From assembly GCF_010389155.1 (NCBI RefSeq), contig NC_057769.1, positions 10,106,735 to 10,170,734 on the forward strand: DNA of 64,000 nucleotides, read 5' to 3'. Below are positions 12,092-24,059 of the stretch, piece after piece. The position numbers were made by a program, and so were the translations under genes. Each line of letters begins with the position of its first letter. Positions within the stretch are counted from its first letter, which is position 1. The notes under the pieces are model-generated. The model made no database searches, was not told the origin of the DNA, and saw only the letters and a program-made list of their open reading frames with translations. This DNA is from Erigeron canadensis. Lineage: Eukaryota; Streptophyta; Magnoliopsida; Asterales; Asteraceae.

Positions 12092-12457
12092 CTTATTTTG
12101 ATAATTATTATTTTTTTTTTTTGCAAGAACCATGAGAATTCTCAAATTATGTATTGGATCACATGTTTTTTTTTTCATTCACATGTGAAATGATATAAAA
12201 AAGTATGTTGTAGAAGAAACTTTTTTAACAACCTTCAAAATAGTCTTTTGTGAACTTATGAATGAATTGAATATGTTTACTTTTTTGTTTACATGTGAAC
12301 AAACGACTATATATAAGGTTTTGAAAAAAAATTGCTTCTGCAACTTACCCTATATTTTTATAGCGTTTCACATGTGAATGAACAAAAAAAACATGTGATT
12401 CAATACATAATTTAAGAGTTCTTAAGGTTCTTTCAAAAAATTGGTTATCAAAATAAG
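12092..12457. mobile_element. Foldback MITE, copy 1 of a two-copy family
   Basis: The ends ttattttgataa and ttatcaaaataa are inverted repeats. Inside them the arms stay complementary through ctcaaattatgtattgga, a cacatgt...ttcacatgtgaa motif and a gtatgttgtagaagaaac block. A second copy lies at 42377-42727 and shares each of these blocks in the same order. No open reading frame of interest. Confidence 0.75.
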
Positions 12458-13539
12458 GGTCTCTTATGTATGTGTGTATATATATAAGGGTTGAGTATTA
12501 TAAAACAAATATTAGAGTAAAACAAATAAGAGAATATGTTGAACCTTAGATCATGGTTAGATTGATACACGAAGATTCACGAAACAATTGATGTACGATG
12601 ATTTTCATGATCCATGGTGATCTTTAGTTAAAAAAAATTTATTGTTTTATTTGTTTTACTTTAATAATTATTTTATTTTACTTATAACCTATATATGTGA
12701 AGAAAAAAAAAAAGAGCATCCATTGTATGCCAGCTGGGTGTATGATAAGTTAACTCAGTATGATAAGTTAACTCAGTAGGATACAGAATGTAAGTAATAT
12801 GCATGTGAGGGCTTAAGTATAGAGCTCTTGACTTCCTCTTATTTATGTATGCACGTGCAAAATCATGAAACTTTGCGTATTCTGCTCGCCGAATTCTTGT
12901 AATGCATGGATGGATCTAGCAAATCCATGGAGCTATTCATAAGTCTCCATGATGAAATATATATGGCTACACTAATTTGGTATGATTGACAATGCACATT
13001 TAGAGATTGTTAAGTTGCCATGTGCCTGTTTTCTCTCCCAAAAGAGTCCAACCTATCAAATGCTGTTACCAGCCCTTTTCCCTCATCAATACCTGTTTTT
13101 TGCCGACAAGGATTTTTGGGCAGGTATACAAATATTGCAGATGTTTGTTCTCGATACAAGTTATGTGAGGCAGGGAGGGATATGATAACAATTCCCATTG
13201 TCCATGTATCATTTGATGGGCAACATGGTTATAGCTTTCAAATAGTTATCTATTTAACTGCAAATGATCCACAACGCTCATATAATTTGAAGTATGTTGT
13301 TTCATAATAGCCTACCACATTATGTGTTAATCCGTTTGGTTAATTGGTGCAGATTGATCATATCTACTACAGTAACTGGTTTTGGCTCATTGGTTGTTGA
13401 GTTGAATGTTAAATCCAAATTAATATGAATTCCATTAAAAATTCATTTTATCTCTCAATAAAAAAGGTATAAAGTTTTCTTTTTTTATATATTAGTTTTG
13501 TGTATTAATGTTTAAAGTTACTACTGTCACTCAAATCAA
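12458..13539. other. Spacer, no supported gene
   Basis: Contains a short tandem duplication tatgataagttaactcagta near 12742-12775 and moderately complex sequence around 12990-13320. Two overlapping open frames there (67 and 95 codons) have no recognisable domain. They could be a remnant of a host gene, but I cannot name one. Confidence 0.3.
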
Positions 13540-13964
13540 GGGTCTTAATTGTTATCAAAGAATGGGAAAACAATCCTAATTGTTATCTAAATTATCATAG
13601 GACAAGTATTGAAATAAACTTATCTGTGTTATGGCCCCACATCATAATTAAAAACATCTACGTGAATGTTAAGTACGGGATCACAAGTATGTTTATATTT
13701 TAGTTATTAATTATCTTTCATAATAATATTACATTATTGGTGCAACTGATTTAAAAAAAATTCTATAATACAGAATGACTACGACAAACATTTCTAACAA
13801 TATGTCTCAACTAATAATGACAATAACGAACCTGTGATTATTGTACTATTACTTGCAAAATATATCTTCAAAACTATAAACTTTTATAACTTAAATGTAT
13901 GAAGAACTAATATTGATAATATCATAAGCTCGTGTCCAGTGTTGAATTCGGGTCTAAAATCTAG
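13540..13964 (+). mobile_element. Helitron relic (3' part), same family as 19308-20165
   Basis: The right end reads gtgtccagtgttgaattcgg then gtctaaaatCTAG, matching the 3' end of the Helitron in the first LTP intron (with a decayed hairpin). Upstream blocks (caatcctaattgttatc, cacaagtatgtttatatttta, tgcaaaatat) match that element in inverted orientation. The base after CTAG is C, not the usual T, and no clear 5' TC end was found, so it is a degraded copy. Confidence 0.6.
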
Positions 13965-15309
13965 CTTATTGGCTAAAACTCGGAATTCGATAATGTGGAT
14001 CGATTGAAAAATAATTTAACCAATGAGTCAAGTTTAGACTTCATTTATACTTGTATTAGAGTAAAGGCCCAATGAGTTTGTAGGACCAGTGATGCAATTC
14101 CAGGTGGGCCAGTGCTCAAATCCTATGGCTGCTAGCCTGCTACAATGCTGCATAGTACATAACTAGCTGATGAAAGAAATCTTATATCGAATTGTGTTGT
14201 CTATAGTTATCTTTTTGGTTCCATACCTTCACAATTAGGATACTGAAAAAGCATTATATTTGGGTTTCCCTACAACCTCTCAGTTTCATCCCAGCAGTCT
14301 TTGGAACATGCTGCAGTGTAACAAATGTAGAGACAAATAAGAATTACTTTTACTTTTTACTGTTGAAAATAAACTGTGTAATTATTTAGAAATTTGATTA
14401 TACTATATATAAGTAGTGCACTCCCCTGGTATTATATGTAAATAATACCAGCAAATTTTTTGTCCCCGGGTGTTGCCCCGAAAAACATTACGTAACATGT
14501 AAATATGTAGAAAATTATATAAAATGAAATTTTTGTGCACTACAAGAAATCAGCAAATTTCCACTTCTTCTTTCACATGTATAGCGAAAAGAATTGGGAC
14601 GAGAGCCCACTGCCCCTGAGCATTTTAGTCAAACCCGCCAGCATAAGAATGACAATTATCGATAGGGAGGCAGAAGCAACTTGAGTAAGATGACTTTTTA
14701 ATATTAATAATGGGATATGTGTTATCCATTTTTTCCCTTATTGCTGAAGCTAATTACCAGATCACACTTACAACAAATGGTGGTGCAGCTTGATTTCACA
14801 CCTTGACTCCTTAGGGTTAGCAACTTAGCATATGTTAGTTTGTGCATTTCCGAAGCACAAAACGGTTCCTGGAACATACCCGGATAATTGTAGTTGGTTT
14901 CTCGAGCACAAAACAACTAAGTTACTGCCCTAATCAAAATTTTACATTAGTATAGTTGCAGACTTCAGTTAGAAAATGTGTTTGTGTCTGACTGGTTGAG
15001 CAAATGAGCATTACTCTTCTTTTCACATTAAGCTTTTTAGGCATGCTGGCAAGAGAATCGTTTTCAATATTACTCATTAAAACAAACCTTTGATTGCATC
15101 TGCTGTGTTTCACCACGTACCCTCCTTTTCATGGTTTTGTGACTGTTTCTTTGGTCTCCAGTGCTTTCATGTATACAGTTGCATCAAGCAAGGAAAAATG
15201 TAGCAGCATATGCTCAATTATGGATTAATATGGCTCACGCAGTTGCACATAGAGGTATTGATATGATTAAGAATTTTAACGGTAACTTAACTACATAGAA
15301 ATATCTTAC
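13965..15309. other. Spacer with a lone CACTA-type terminus at 14538
   Basis: The sequence cactacaagaaatc at 14538-14551 matches the usual outer end of plant CACTA (En/Spm) transposons. I did not find the partner end within the next kilobase, so the element may be truncated. The rest, including open frames near 14722-15116, shows no recognisable product. Confidence 0.4.
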
Positions 15310-16372
15310 ACAAATATTAATAAAAAGGTATATCACAACGAAAAATAAACTGTTTTATCTTGCTTAATCTTAAATGTATTTTAGAACCGAAATGAAGTAA
15401 AGAAAAATGAAACTTTGTTGCCTGAAGTTGAAAAAATAAAAGTATAAAAAGTAAATAGAACAAAACTTTGTGTGAAAAGTAGAAGAAATAAAAGTGATGT
15501 GGCAAAAAGTAAAATGACAAAAACTTCATAAATTTATGTGATAAAAAGTAAAGAGAATGAAACTTTCGTGACAAAAGTTAAAAAAACAAATGTATAAAAA
15601 GTAAATAACACAAAATTTCGTGCAAGAAATAGAAGAAATAAAAGTTATTTGACAAAAAGTAAAAGTTTAAAAGTTTCCGTGATAAAAAGTAAAAAGAATG
15701 AATTTTTGTGGCAGAAATTAGAAAAATAAAAGTTTAAAAACTAAATAAAACAAAACTTTCGTGCCAAAAGTAAAAGAAATTAAATTTATGTGACAAAAAG
15801 TTAAAAGTTTCTATCATAAAAAGTAAAAAAAATAAAACTTTCGTGGCAAAAGTTAGAAAAACATATGTTTAAAAACTAAATAAAAGTAAACTTTTGTGCT
15901 AAAAGTAAAAGAAATTAAAGTTATGTGAAAAAAGTTAAAACGTTAAAGTTATGTGGCAAATATTAAGAAACCTAAAGTTAAAAGGTTAAATTTAGCTGAT
16001 AGAGACCATTGTTGTGACAAATTTAATGATAGAGACTATAATTGCAGGAAAAAATTAACAGCTGTTAGCTGATGAGGACCATTGTTGCAACAAATTTAAC
16101 GACAGGGACTAAAAGTGTTAAAAATGTGTTAAATTTATGTGACAAATATTAAGAAACCTAAAGTTAAAAGGTTAAAGTTATCTAATAGGGACCATTGTTG
16201 TAACAAATTTAACGACAAGGACTATAATTGCAGGAAAAACTTAATAGCCGTTAGCTGATGAGGACCATTGTTGCAACAAATTTAATGACAGCGACTAAAA
16301 GTGTTGAAAATGTGTGGTGCACGCAAACCGATTCATGCTTTTTAGTATATATAGTAATTGGGAAATGATAAA
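15310..16372 (-). repeat. Degenerate minisatellite plus a 180-bp tandem duplication, probable Helitron-related element
   Basis: From about 15310 to 15990 a degenerate unit rotates around caaaagttagaaaaataaaag, aaaaagtaaataaaac and aactttcgtg. From about 15955 to 16315 a block of about 180 bases (aagaaacctaaagttaaaag ... aggaccattgttgcaacaaa ... gactaaaagtgtt) is present twice. The minus strand after that begins tatatatactaaaaagcatg near 16365, which resembles a Helitron 5' end. The same minisatellite recurs at 24680-25470, next to a Helitron-type 3' end. Confidence 0.55.
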
Positions 16373-16735
16373 TCTACAACAATTTTTAGCTTTCCACAAC
16401 AATGTTTGCTTTATATAGTTGTATACTGTGCAGTATAATGTATACAGTTGTTGTAAATGGCAAAAAAATTGTTAGTATATATATCACTACCCATAGTAAT
16501 TACAGTATAGAAAGTTTGAAATGCATAATAATTTTGGGTGGGTCATCGACATCTATCTAAAGCCTCCATGTGGCTACGATACAGGTTACGTTTTCTTGAA
16601 TTGTGGTTTCACAAGTCACAACTTTAGCTGTTTTACCTAATGAGGTGGTAAAAAAAAAGTTTTTAAGACAGTTTGCTATTTCAAAGATAAGTAAGCCAAA
16701 AGACTGTATCCAAAGGCAAAAACCATAATTCTCGT

Positions 16736-17011
16736 CGCGTTTGGTTCACAGAATTTGATGGAATTAGAATTAAATTCCATTCCTTAGTGCGTTTGGTTGC
16801 ACAAAGAAGAGGGAATCTCATTCCATAGGAATGTAAACATTTCATCATTTGATGGAATCTCTATTCCTTGGGGATGGAGGAAGAAATTTCATTCCTTCCA
16901 TCACTTGAATTTTTAAAAAATTAAAAACATTCCGTCAAATTGCATTCTTCCAAATTCTAATTCCTTTGAAAGATTTCATTCATTCCCAAAACATTCTGTG
17001 AACCAAACGCG
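16736..17011. mobile_element. MITE with 19-bp perfect terminal inverted repeats
   Basis: The left end cgcgtttggttcacagaat (16736-16754) is the exact reverse complement of 16993-17011. The interior is largely self-complementary (ggaattagaattaaattcc against aattctaattcc) and carries a second gcgtttggtt at 16789. No clear target duplication was seen. The end sequence resembles hAT or PIF-type MITEs of plants; the superfamily is uncertain. Confidence 0.8.
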
Positions 17012-17288
17012 TCCTCAAAGTTGTAGCTTCCTTCAAACCACTGTTTAACTTTAGGGAAATAGATATTTGTATCTCAACACAGTACTATTTTCTGAATACA
17101 ATATACAAGTTATTAAAGCACATATGTAATAGATTGATCAAAACTTCTAGTACCATCAATTATTAGACAGACGGTTTCATACTTAGTTAAGTTCTTTCAA
17201 ATTTGGTTAGCAATTCATCCCATTTAATTAGTATCATGACCATATTCTGAAGCTTGGTAATTAACCAAATCTGCCAAGCAACAATCCT

Positions 17289-17417
17289 AACCAGCGTGGT
17301 TGGATCAACCCTTGCCTCTGGAGATAAAGGTCATGGGTTCGATCCTCATTCCATGCAAAGGTTGAAGGGCCGTATTGGGGCTCAAAACCCGCAGAAGGCG
17401 ACACTGAGCAGTTACTT
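17289..17417 (+). mobile_element. tRNA-derived SINE (family S1), internally deleted copy
   Basis: Flanked by a 16-bp direct repeat, gccaagcaacaatcct at 17273-17288 and gccaaacaacaatcct at 17418-17433, with one mismatch. The body has a B-box-like gggttcgatcc and ends in attggggctcaaaacccgca. Compared with the copies at 26825 and 62654 it lacks the central ggaagcagcctct...cctcccccatac part. Confidence 0.75.
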
Positions 17418-17433
17418 GCCAAACAACAATCCT

Positions 17434-18790
17434 CCACAGACCATCGGCCTTTCCTATTAAATGGTTTATACAACAACATACACGCCTTCCATACTTTGGT
17501 AAATGCACATGCCGAGTAAATAATTATGTTCTTATACTTTTTCAATTTCCACAACCAAATTCTAAACAATAGCTTAGTGAATCTGAATATCATTTTTCAC
17601 AGTTATATATTTGCATAGGAGACATATAAATCAGCAAGTGTTATTAGTTATTGTGAATTTTAACGTCGTATACTGTACCTAGTTATCAAACCAAACTCAC
17701 AAAGCTACAAACTGATTGACTACAAGTCAACTAGAAAGTTAAGACCACACACGTCATTTTCCAGTACCAACAACCCACTAATTTCCAAATGTTGACCATA
17801 AATTTTCAAATTTCAAAAGGAAAGTTATACGCATGTTCATTTTCCATAGACCTGGCCGGGATATAGTGTCTTACGCAATACGACACGATCACAAGTAGGT
17901 ACGAACATGTTAATGTTAAACATGAAAATGACACGATAAATAATCGTGTCAGCTTTTCCAAACACAAACACGGCACGACATGATATATAACAGGTTAGAC
18001 GATAAGAAACATACAAAAAAAAACTTATTAACAAAAATCCTAAATTTAAACCAACGAACCTGAAACCCGCTAAGAAACCTATTAAAGACACGATAAGAAA
18101 CCCGGTAAAAGACCTGTTAACATATCTTAACGGATATTATCGTGTCTTAACAGGTTCGTTAGCAGGTTGCTTCATTAGGTACATATATACACACATATAT
18201 ATTATAGGTCTTAATAAGTCTTTTCATGTTGTCGGACCTGTTAAGACACTGTCACCTTGTCGTGTTAACGTGTCGGTATCAGAAATCGTCAGCTTTAATT
18301 TTCAACAATTATTCTATATTAGTTTTCATTTTAAGTTTTTTTTTTTAATTCTTAACGTTAACTTTATATTAAGTTACATAACAATAACTATATAAAAATT
18401 ATTCTAATCATACACCTTGCATGAAAGATCGAGGAAATTGAACTAACAACAAGGAATGTAAGATAACGCATTATGACTCTTAAATCATACAATGAAAGAT
18501 CTTGTAACTAATGACAAAAAAAATGTAAAACTAAAACAAAACAATTAAGAAACTTAATTTACCTCAGCTCTAAATAGGCGACTAAAATCGTGGTTAAAAA
18601 TTCTAACCAAGTGAAAAATTCTATGTAAATAATACTAAAACGTACATTACACACTTTGTTAAATATAGAGTTTTAAGTTTTACGATTTTCACTTTTGATT
18701 AACTTATTGTTGTAGAAATGTAGAAGTCAATATTTAAATTTCTTTTGTTTGATGTAACATAATTGATCAACTCGTCCAAAACAACCATTT
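17434..18790. repeat. Spacer with a degraded cgtgtc-rich repeat (17840-18290)
   Basis: Between about 17840 and 18290 the motifs cacgac, cgtgtc and aacaggtt recur on both strands, with self-complementary ends near ctggccgggatatagtgtc and gacactgtcacc. This looks like an old non-autonomous DNA transposon, possibly hAT-like. Flanking AT-rich DNA shows nothing else. Confidence 0.35.
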
Positions 18791-18798
18791 TCTCCTTT

Positions 18799-18808
18799 CT
18801 ATATAAAC
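18799..18808 (+). promoter_or_regulatory. TATA box of LTP gene 1
   Basis: ctatataaac lies about 100 bases upstream of the ATG at 18909. This leaves a 5' leader of about 75 bases, similar to the other LTP genes here. Confidence 0.7.
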
Positions 18809-18908
18809 CCCGCGTTCACAAGCTTTTGATACCACATTCAAAGCACTTATAATTACCTTAAGCAAACAATCTCATACATAATTATTTTTTCTTGTAATAA
18901 AATAACTA

Positions 18909-20681
18909 ATGGCATCCAAGTTCATGAAGTTGTCATTCGCGGTGGCGTTGGTGGTGGTTTTAACGACTTTGTTTACACCCGAGGTGGAGGGGGTGACATG
19001 CGGTGAGGTTGTGAGCGCTGTAGCACCGTGTCTAGGGTACTTAAGGAACGGTGGCGCTCCACCATCTGTATGTTGTAGTGGGGTTAGAGGGCTTAGAAAT
19101 AAGGCGAGAACTACGGGTGATCGTAAGACCATTTGTAATTGTTTAAAGGGTGCTTCTTCTTCTTACAAGGGTGTTAGTGGGAATTATGCTGCTAGTCTCC
19201 CTGGTAAATGTGGTATCAACTTTCCTTACAAGATTAGCCCCTCCACAGACTGCAACAGGTATATATATATAGTTATAAATCTATTTCTTTCCTTATAGTT
19301 AAAAGTACTAGATTTTAGACCCGTGTCCAACACTGGACACGGGATTTACGATATTAACAATATTAGATCTCCATACATTTAAGTCATAAAAGCTTATAAT
19401 TTTAAAAAAACACGGTTTTAAGTGTTATATTTTGCAAGTTGTAGTTTAATAATCATAGGTTCCTCATTGTCATTATTAGCCTAGACATATTGATAGAATT
19501 GTTTGTCGTAATCATTCCATAAGGCACATGCTATAATAATTTCTCTATTATAAAATATTTTGAAACAGATGTACTCATAATGTGATATTATTAGAAAAAA
19601 TAATTAAGAATTAAAATATAAACATATTTGTGATCCTGTACTTGACATTCAAGTATATGTATTTAATAATGATGCACGTTCATAACACGCATATGTTTAT
19701 TTTCAATCGCTTGTTCTATGATAATATGATAACAATTAGGATTGTTTTTATATTCTTTGATAACAATTAGGACTATTCTAATATTTGTTAATAAGTAATT
19801 AGGTTTTCAAATTATTTTTTGTAAAAAATATTTCATATGTTAAATTTTTTTTATTTAATTAAATGATTGTAAATTTTAAAAAACTTTCTCAAATTGATGG
19901 CTAAAAATAAATATAAATAAAGTATTCAGGGCTAAAAAAGGTAAATTATTGATGAAAAACAAAAAAGTGTAAATTAATGAGAATTTTTCTACAAATTAAT
20001 ATAAATATTAATATAATAATATATTTGAATAATGATTATTAGGATTTTTAACTTGTAGTTTATCTAGATGATGATATCATCAAAAGTCAATTTGATGAAA
20101 TCGAACGATGTGATTGGTTAATTAGTCATTAGTTCAACTGTCTTATAGTATATATTAAGATAAGATTACTCTATATATATGTTCGTTTCTAAGTTATACT
20201 TTTATTAAGGAGTATCGGTCATGGGCGGCTTTGAGATCGGCAAACCCGACCCATTCAATTCTCTGGGCTATTTTATATATATATATATATATATAGTGTT
20301 TTAATCTAGTGAAAACACTCTAAAAATGAAAACGTGTAAACAAATTCATTGACATATGAACTAATTAATTTATACATAATGTTACATGTTTTTAACAGTT
20401 TTTTTTTTTATTTTCTTATAAACTTTTATTATGTTATACACGTAAATGAAGTCATTCACACATGTGATCTAATAAATATTTTAAAATTCTGTAATAGTTA
20501 TTATTATTTAAAACTAGTTGAATTGTAATGTAAGCCCGGCCAGTGCCTTGCCCAATTCGTATGGGGAACTTGAATCCTTATCACCAGTTGTGATGTTGGG
20601 ACTCTGGGCCGGACTTGTTTTTTTAAGTTTTTCTATTTATCTATTTTTTTTTCTTTGATTTAATTATGCAGGATCCAATGA
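18909..20681 (+). CDS. Non-specific lipid transfer protein type 1 (LTP gene 1)
   Basis: Exons 18909-19258 and 20672-20681 give a protein of 119 residues ending CNRIQ. A hydrophobic signal peptide of about 28 residues ends before VTCGEVV. The mature part of about 91 residues has the eight-cysteine nsLTP1 pattern (C, C, CC, CNC, C, C) and the [10 protein letters not shown] end, so it should be a small secreted four-helix protein with a lipid tunnel, acting in the cell wall or cuticle. The phase-2 intron sits just before the last two codons, as in the other four genes. The intron is 1413 bases long because a Helitron (19308-20165) is inserted. This copy is the most divergent (EVEG cleavage region, GINFPYK) and the only one on the plus strand. 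Confidence 0.92.
19308..20165 (-). mobile_element. Helitron in the LTP gene 1 intron
   Basis: On the minus strand the element starts TCTTATCTTAATATATAC (20165 downward), preceded by A. It ends with the hairpin CCCGTGTCCA/TGGACACGGG, a tctaaaat spacer, then CTAG (19311-19308) followed by T. A 5' TC, a 3' hairpin with CTAG and A|T insertion are the defining Helitron marks. No helicase gene is present, so it is non-autonomous. A degraded relative lies at 13540-13964. Confidence 0.8.
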
Positions 20682-21671
20682 GGTAGCCATGATTGATATG
20701 ATGAATCACAAGTCAAGCTACGATGCATATGAACATCTATACCACGACAATAAAGTTCTAATTCCGGCTTAGGAGATTAAATAAGCACTTTTCTTTATAA
20801 TTGGTGCATGTATTTGAAATTTAATCATCATGATTTCATCCTTTGAAATCTTGGACGATATGATGTTTTAGAAGAGTTATATATTCTATATATGTTATAA
20901 AATAAGTTATGGGGTGTTATAATCCTATTGTTCACATATCCTATTGTATGAAGACAACAAATTAAGTTGGTTTAAAATGAGATAGATACACGAAACATAG
21001 ATTATTCATTATAGTAAATAGTTTACAACTCTCATACCCGATCATTAGTGGCCATTTCCGGCCCCTTTAGGAGTGTCTATAAATTAGTTAATGCTTTAAT
21101 GTAATCCCATGATTGTTATTAGACTATAAAATGGTTTAGATAATATAATGGACGTCCCATGAATTATTAGTGGAGCCTAAAGCAAATTAAAATTTGAGAA
21201 TTGGCCTTTTGTTGCAGATAATGTATTAAATTCAGGATTTTTTTTGTTGTTTTGGTCTATGTATATATACGGATTGGATATTTATATATAATTATTATTA
21301 TAATAATTATGAAGGCTTAAAGAATTTAGACTTAAATCACTACCTTTAGCAACGTTACTCTTGTTTGGAAGACAACAGAGTTCTTTTAAACATTTGCTTG
21401 TTTTGAACACGAATGTAAATTTATCTAGTAAGGTACCAATGAATTGAGAAGAAGATCCGATACGAAGAGCACAATAAAACTTTAAATATTCTTAATTGAT
21501 CGATCAAAGCCGAGTACATGATTAATAAGAACAAGACAATATATTAATACAGAAAGGGACATAACTGAATGTTAACATCCTCATTTTTTTTTTATTAGTA
21601 CTAACATACAGAAATACAACACATACGGAATCTCATTGCTTAATCTTGCTCGATCTTCGTACTCCAAAAAT
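20682..21671. other. Intergenic DNA between LTP genes 1 and 2
   Basis: Contains the 3' region of gene 1 (an aataaataagc-type stretch near 20778 could serve polyadenylation) and AT-rich sequence. No further gene or bounded repeat was recognised. Confidence 0.4.
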
Positions 21672-22704
21672 TTACTGAACCCTGCATTCCAATTCACAAT
21701 CTACACATTAGCAAACTAGAAGTAATTCAAGTTTATTTCTAAGGATATGTTTAGCAAAACTCGTATAATAGCATTCCACAATTTAAAAAAAAAAAAAGGA
21801 AAAGAAGTAGAACTATAGTTAGGTTTATATAATGACATACGTACATATTTTTGATTTTTAACCAGGACCAATGTGGTCTGGTGGTTAGGCGTTCTGTTTT
21901 TTAAAAAATGCCACATATGATAAATATCTCGGGGGTTGTTAGGAAAACTGTCAAGAACGGTCATTAGGATTTCCTTACATTTGAGTAAAAAAGTACTCTA
22001 TTTCTGAGTAAGCCCAATGGAGAAATCTCATCCGTTTATACAATCAACACTTTCATCATTACAAATAGATTAGTGGGTCAGGCCCAAATGAATGGAAATC
22101 TATTCGTATAGGATTATAGGGTGGTTAAATACGTATGTCCTAATAAAAAAGGTTGTACAAAACATGTACCATCAAGATATATACTTTGAAATGGATATAA
22201 AGTTGTACCATTAGTTAAACTTTATATTCTATTACATTCTCTTTATGGAAAATTCGTTATATGAAAAATTGAGTGCTTGATTTTACGGATATAAACCAAG
22301 ACTATATATTCTATTACATTCTCTATATTTTAAAATTACAACATATAGAATTAGTAGACTTACTTTGAGCAATCGGTACTCGGGCTGATCTTGTATGGAA
22401 TTTTGACACCACATTTAGAGGGGAGACCAGCGGCATTGCCTCCGTTTATACCAGGGAAGGCATTATAAGCATTCTTTATGCAACCACAAGCGGTTTTCCT
22501 GTCTGCGGGAGTTCTAGCCGCATTGTTTAGTCCTCTAACACCGTTACAACAATTTGCGGGAATTGGCCCGCCGCTCCTTAGGTAGTTCAAGCAAGGAAGC
22601 AAATTGCTTGTCACCTGACCACAGGTGATAGCTTCTGCATGTGGTGCTAACACCACAATGCACGCCACCACCATACAAGCTATCTTCATCAACACACTCG
22701 CCAT
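21672..22704 (-). CDS. Non-specific lipid transfer protein type 1 (LTP gene 2)
   Basis: Exons 22704-22364 and 21681-21672 give 116 residues ending CSKVQ. The signal peptide of about 25 residues ends APHAEA before ITCGQVT. The mature protein has all eight cysteines (C..LLPC..NCC..CGC..KCG..DC) and the [10 protein letters not shown] tail of nsLTP1. The donor is GTAAGT. Without splicing, the frame would stop right after the lysine, so the last exon is easily missed; it is supported by the acceptor GAATGCAG and the common VQ-stop ending. The intron is 682 bases. It is transcribed toward gene 1, tail to tail. Confidence 0.92.
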
Positions 22705-22791
22705 TGTTGTAATTAATTATTGGTTTTAATTTTTTTATTCAAGGGATTGTAAGGTGTGGTTTTGTGAAGAGAAAGGAGTGGAGTGTAGGGT

Positions 22792-22801
22792 GTTTATATA
22801 G
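22792..22801 (-). promoter_or_regulatory. TATA box of LTP gene 2
   Basis: On the minus strand, tctatataaa lies about 90 bases upstream of the ATG at 22704 and is followed by a pyrimidine-rich leader. Confidence 0.7.
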
Positions 22802-22829
22802 ACCTAGCCAAAGGTAAACCATACCATTT

Positions 22830-23696
22830 CTCATTATACTATAAACAAATGTATTTTACCCAAGGGGACAAATTTGGACAATGTTGTGGTACATAAATAA
22901 TAATACTAAGTGATCAATAAACGAATATAATCTTTTATCAAAGGTAAGGAACAAATATTGGATTGTATGTTCACAAAGAAATATATAAACAAGAGTAATT
23001 TGATAAAGGATTTTGTCGACTTCATTTTCATCGGTACGAAACTTGGCAAATAGCTAACCCATATATATATTAAAGAATTTTTCGTCTAGTGGTTTAAGAG
23101 AAAGGTAGGAGACTTTTCGTTTTTGATCTCATATTCAAACCTAAACCTGGTCATGAGAATTTAATTACAAAATTAGGGTACCACCTTGCGATTGTTAACT
23201 TGACTTAATAAAACGATATGGGTACCCACGCAATGCGATGACGGTGGCGGCAACGAGTGGTGATGGTGGTGGTAGTGGTAACAATGTGGTTATTAATCTA
23301 AAAATAATTTATGTAAATAGTAGTGTGGTTATTTTATGTTTAAGGATGTACCTTTTGTAAATAATTTTATTAAGAGTATTATAGAGATATTAAATGAAAA
23401 TATTTAAATTGAATAAAGAAAGATAGTTTGTCTAAATATGGTTGAAAAATATTTTAAGAATATATTGGGTAAATTTAATGTGTGCGTTAATAATGTTTTG
23501 AAAATTAAGGTTATTTTGAGTATTTTAAAGATATAAAGTTGAAAATAAGGAAGAGTAGTTTGTTTTATAATAAAGTATAGATACAGATTTGTCGTCCATT
23601 AAATAAAAGATGATCCATACTTAACATAAATTTCCTAAAATCAACAAAAGTAATATGTGAAAGTTACAATTGCCTCAAGTAGTTAATTAATCACTT
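22830..23696. other. Upstream region of LTP gene 2 and AT-rich spacer
   Basis: No gene seen. A short ggtggt-rich low-complexity tract lies near 23237-23280. A tRNA-like cgtctagtggtttaag around 23085 may be an old SINE head. Confidence 0.35.
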
Positions 23697-24059
23697 ATGT
23701 ACTTTTTAGTTAGCTCAAGTGGTTGAGTATCTGCCTTACAAGCAGGAGGTTTTGGGTTCAAGACTTGAGATGTATATAGGAAATCTTTTTATGAAGTCTT
23801 AGTTTGGGTATACCCAGCTTCAAGTCTGATGAGCCAGGGCTTACCCCTATTGATGGTCGTGCCTTCGGGCGGATTAGTAGGGGGTTTTCCCCCCATCTGG
23901 TATTTGAAAGAAACATTTCTACTTCGAGGGAGCTCTATAACGCGAATCCGGTTAAGACAACGTATGTTAGACCTCCCGCTGTCGAATCGCGACACAAAGT
24001 TCTCAAGCGAAATTCACCTTTCAAAAAAAATACAAATATAATAAAAAAATAAAAATAAA
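23697..24059 (+). mobile_element. tRNA-derived SINE (family S2), copy 1
   Basis: Flanked by the 11-bp repeat attaatcactt (23686-23696 and 24060-24070). The head contains an A-box-like tagctcaagtggttgag and a B-box-like gggttcaagac. The body (ggtcgtgccttcgggcgga, agtagggggttttcccccc, gtcgaatcgcgacac) is shared with 57039-57379. The 3' end is A-rich. Open frames across it are not genes. Confidence 0.8.

Noticed and set aside
17250..17593. Overlapping open frames on both strands
   Set aside because: They cross the S1 SINE and its flanks; the readable parts are repeat-derived.
23705..23770. A tRNA gene suggested by A- and B-box-like sequence
   Set aside because: The sequence cannot be folded into a plausible cloverleaf by eye and continues into the S2 SINE body, so it is a SINE head.
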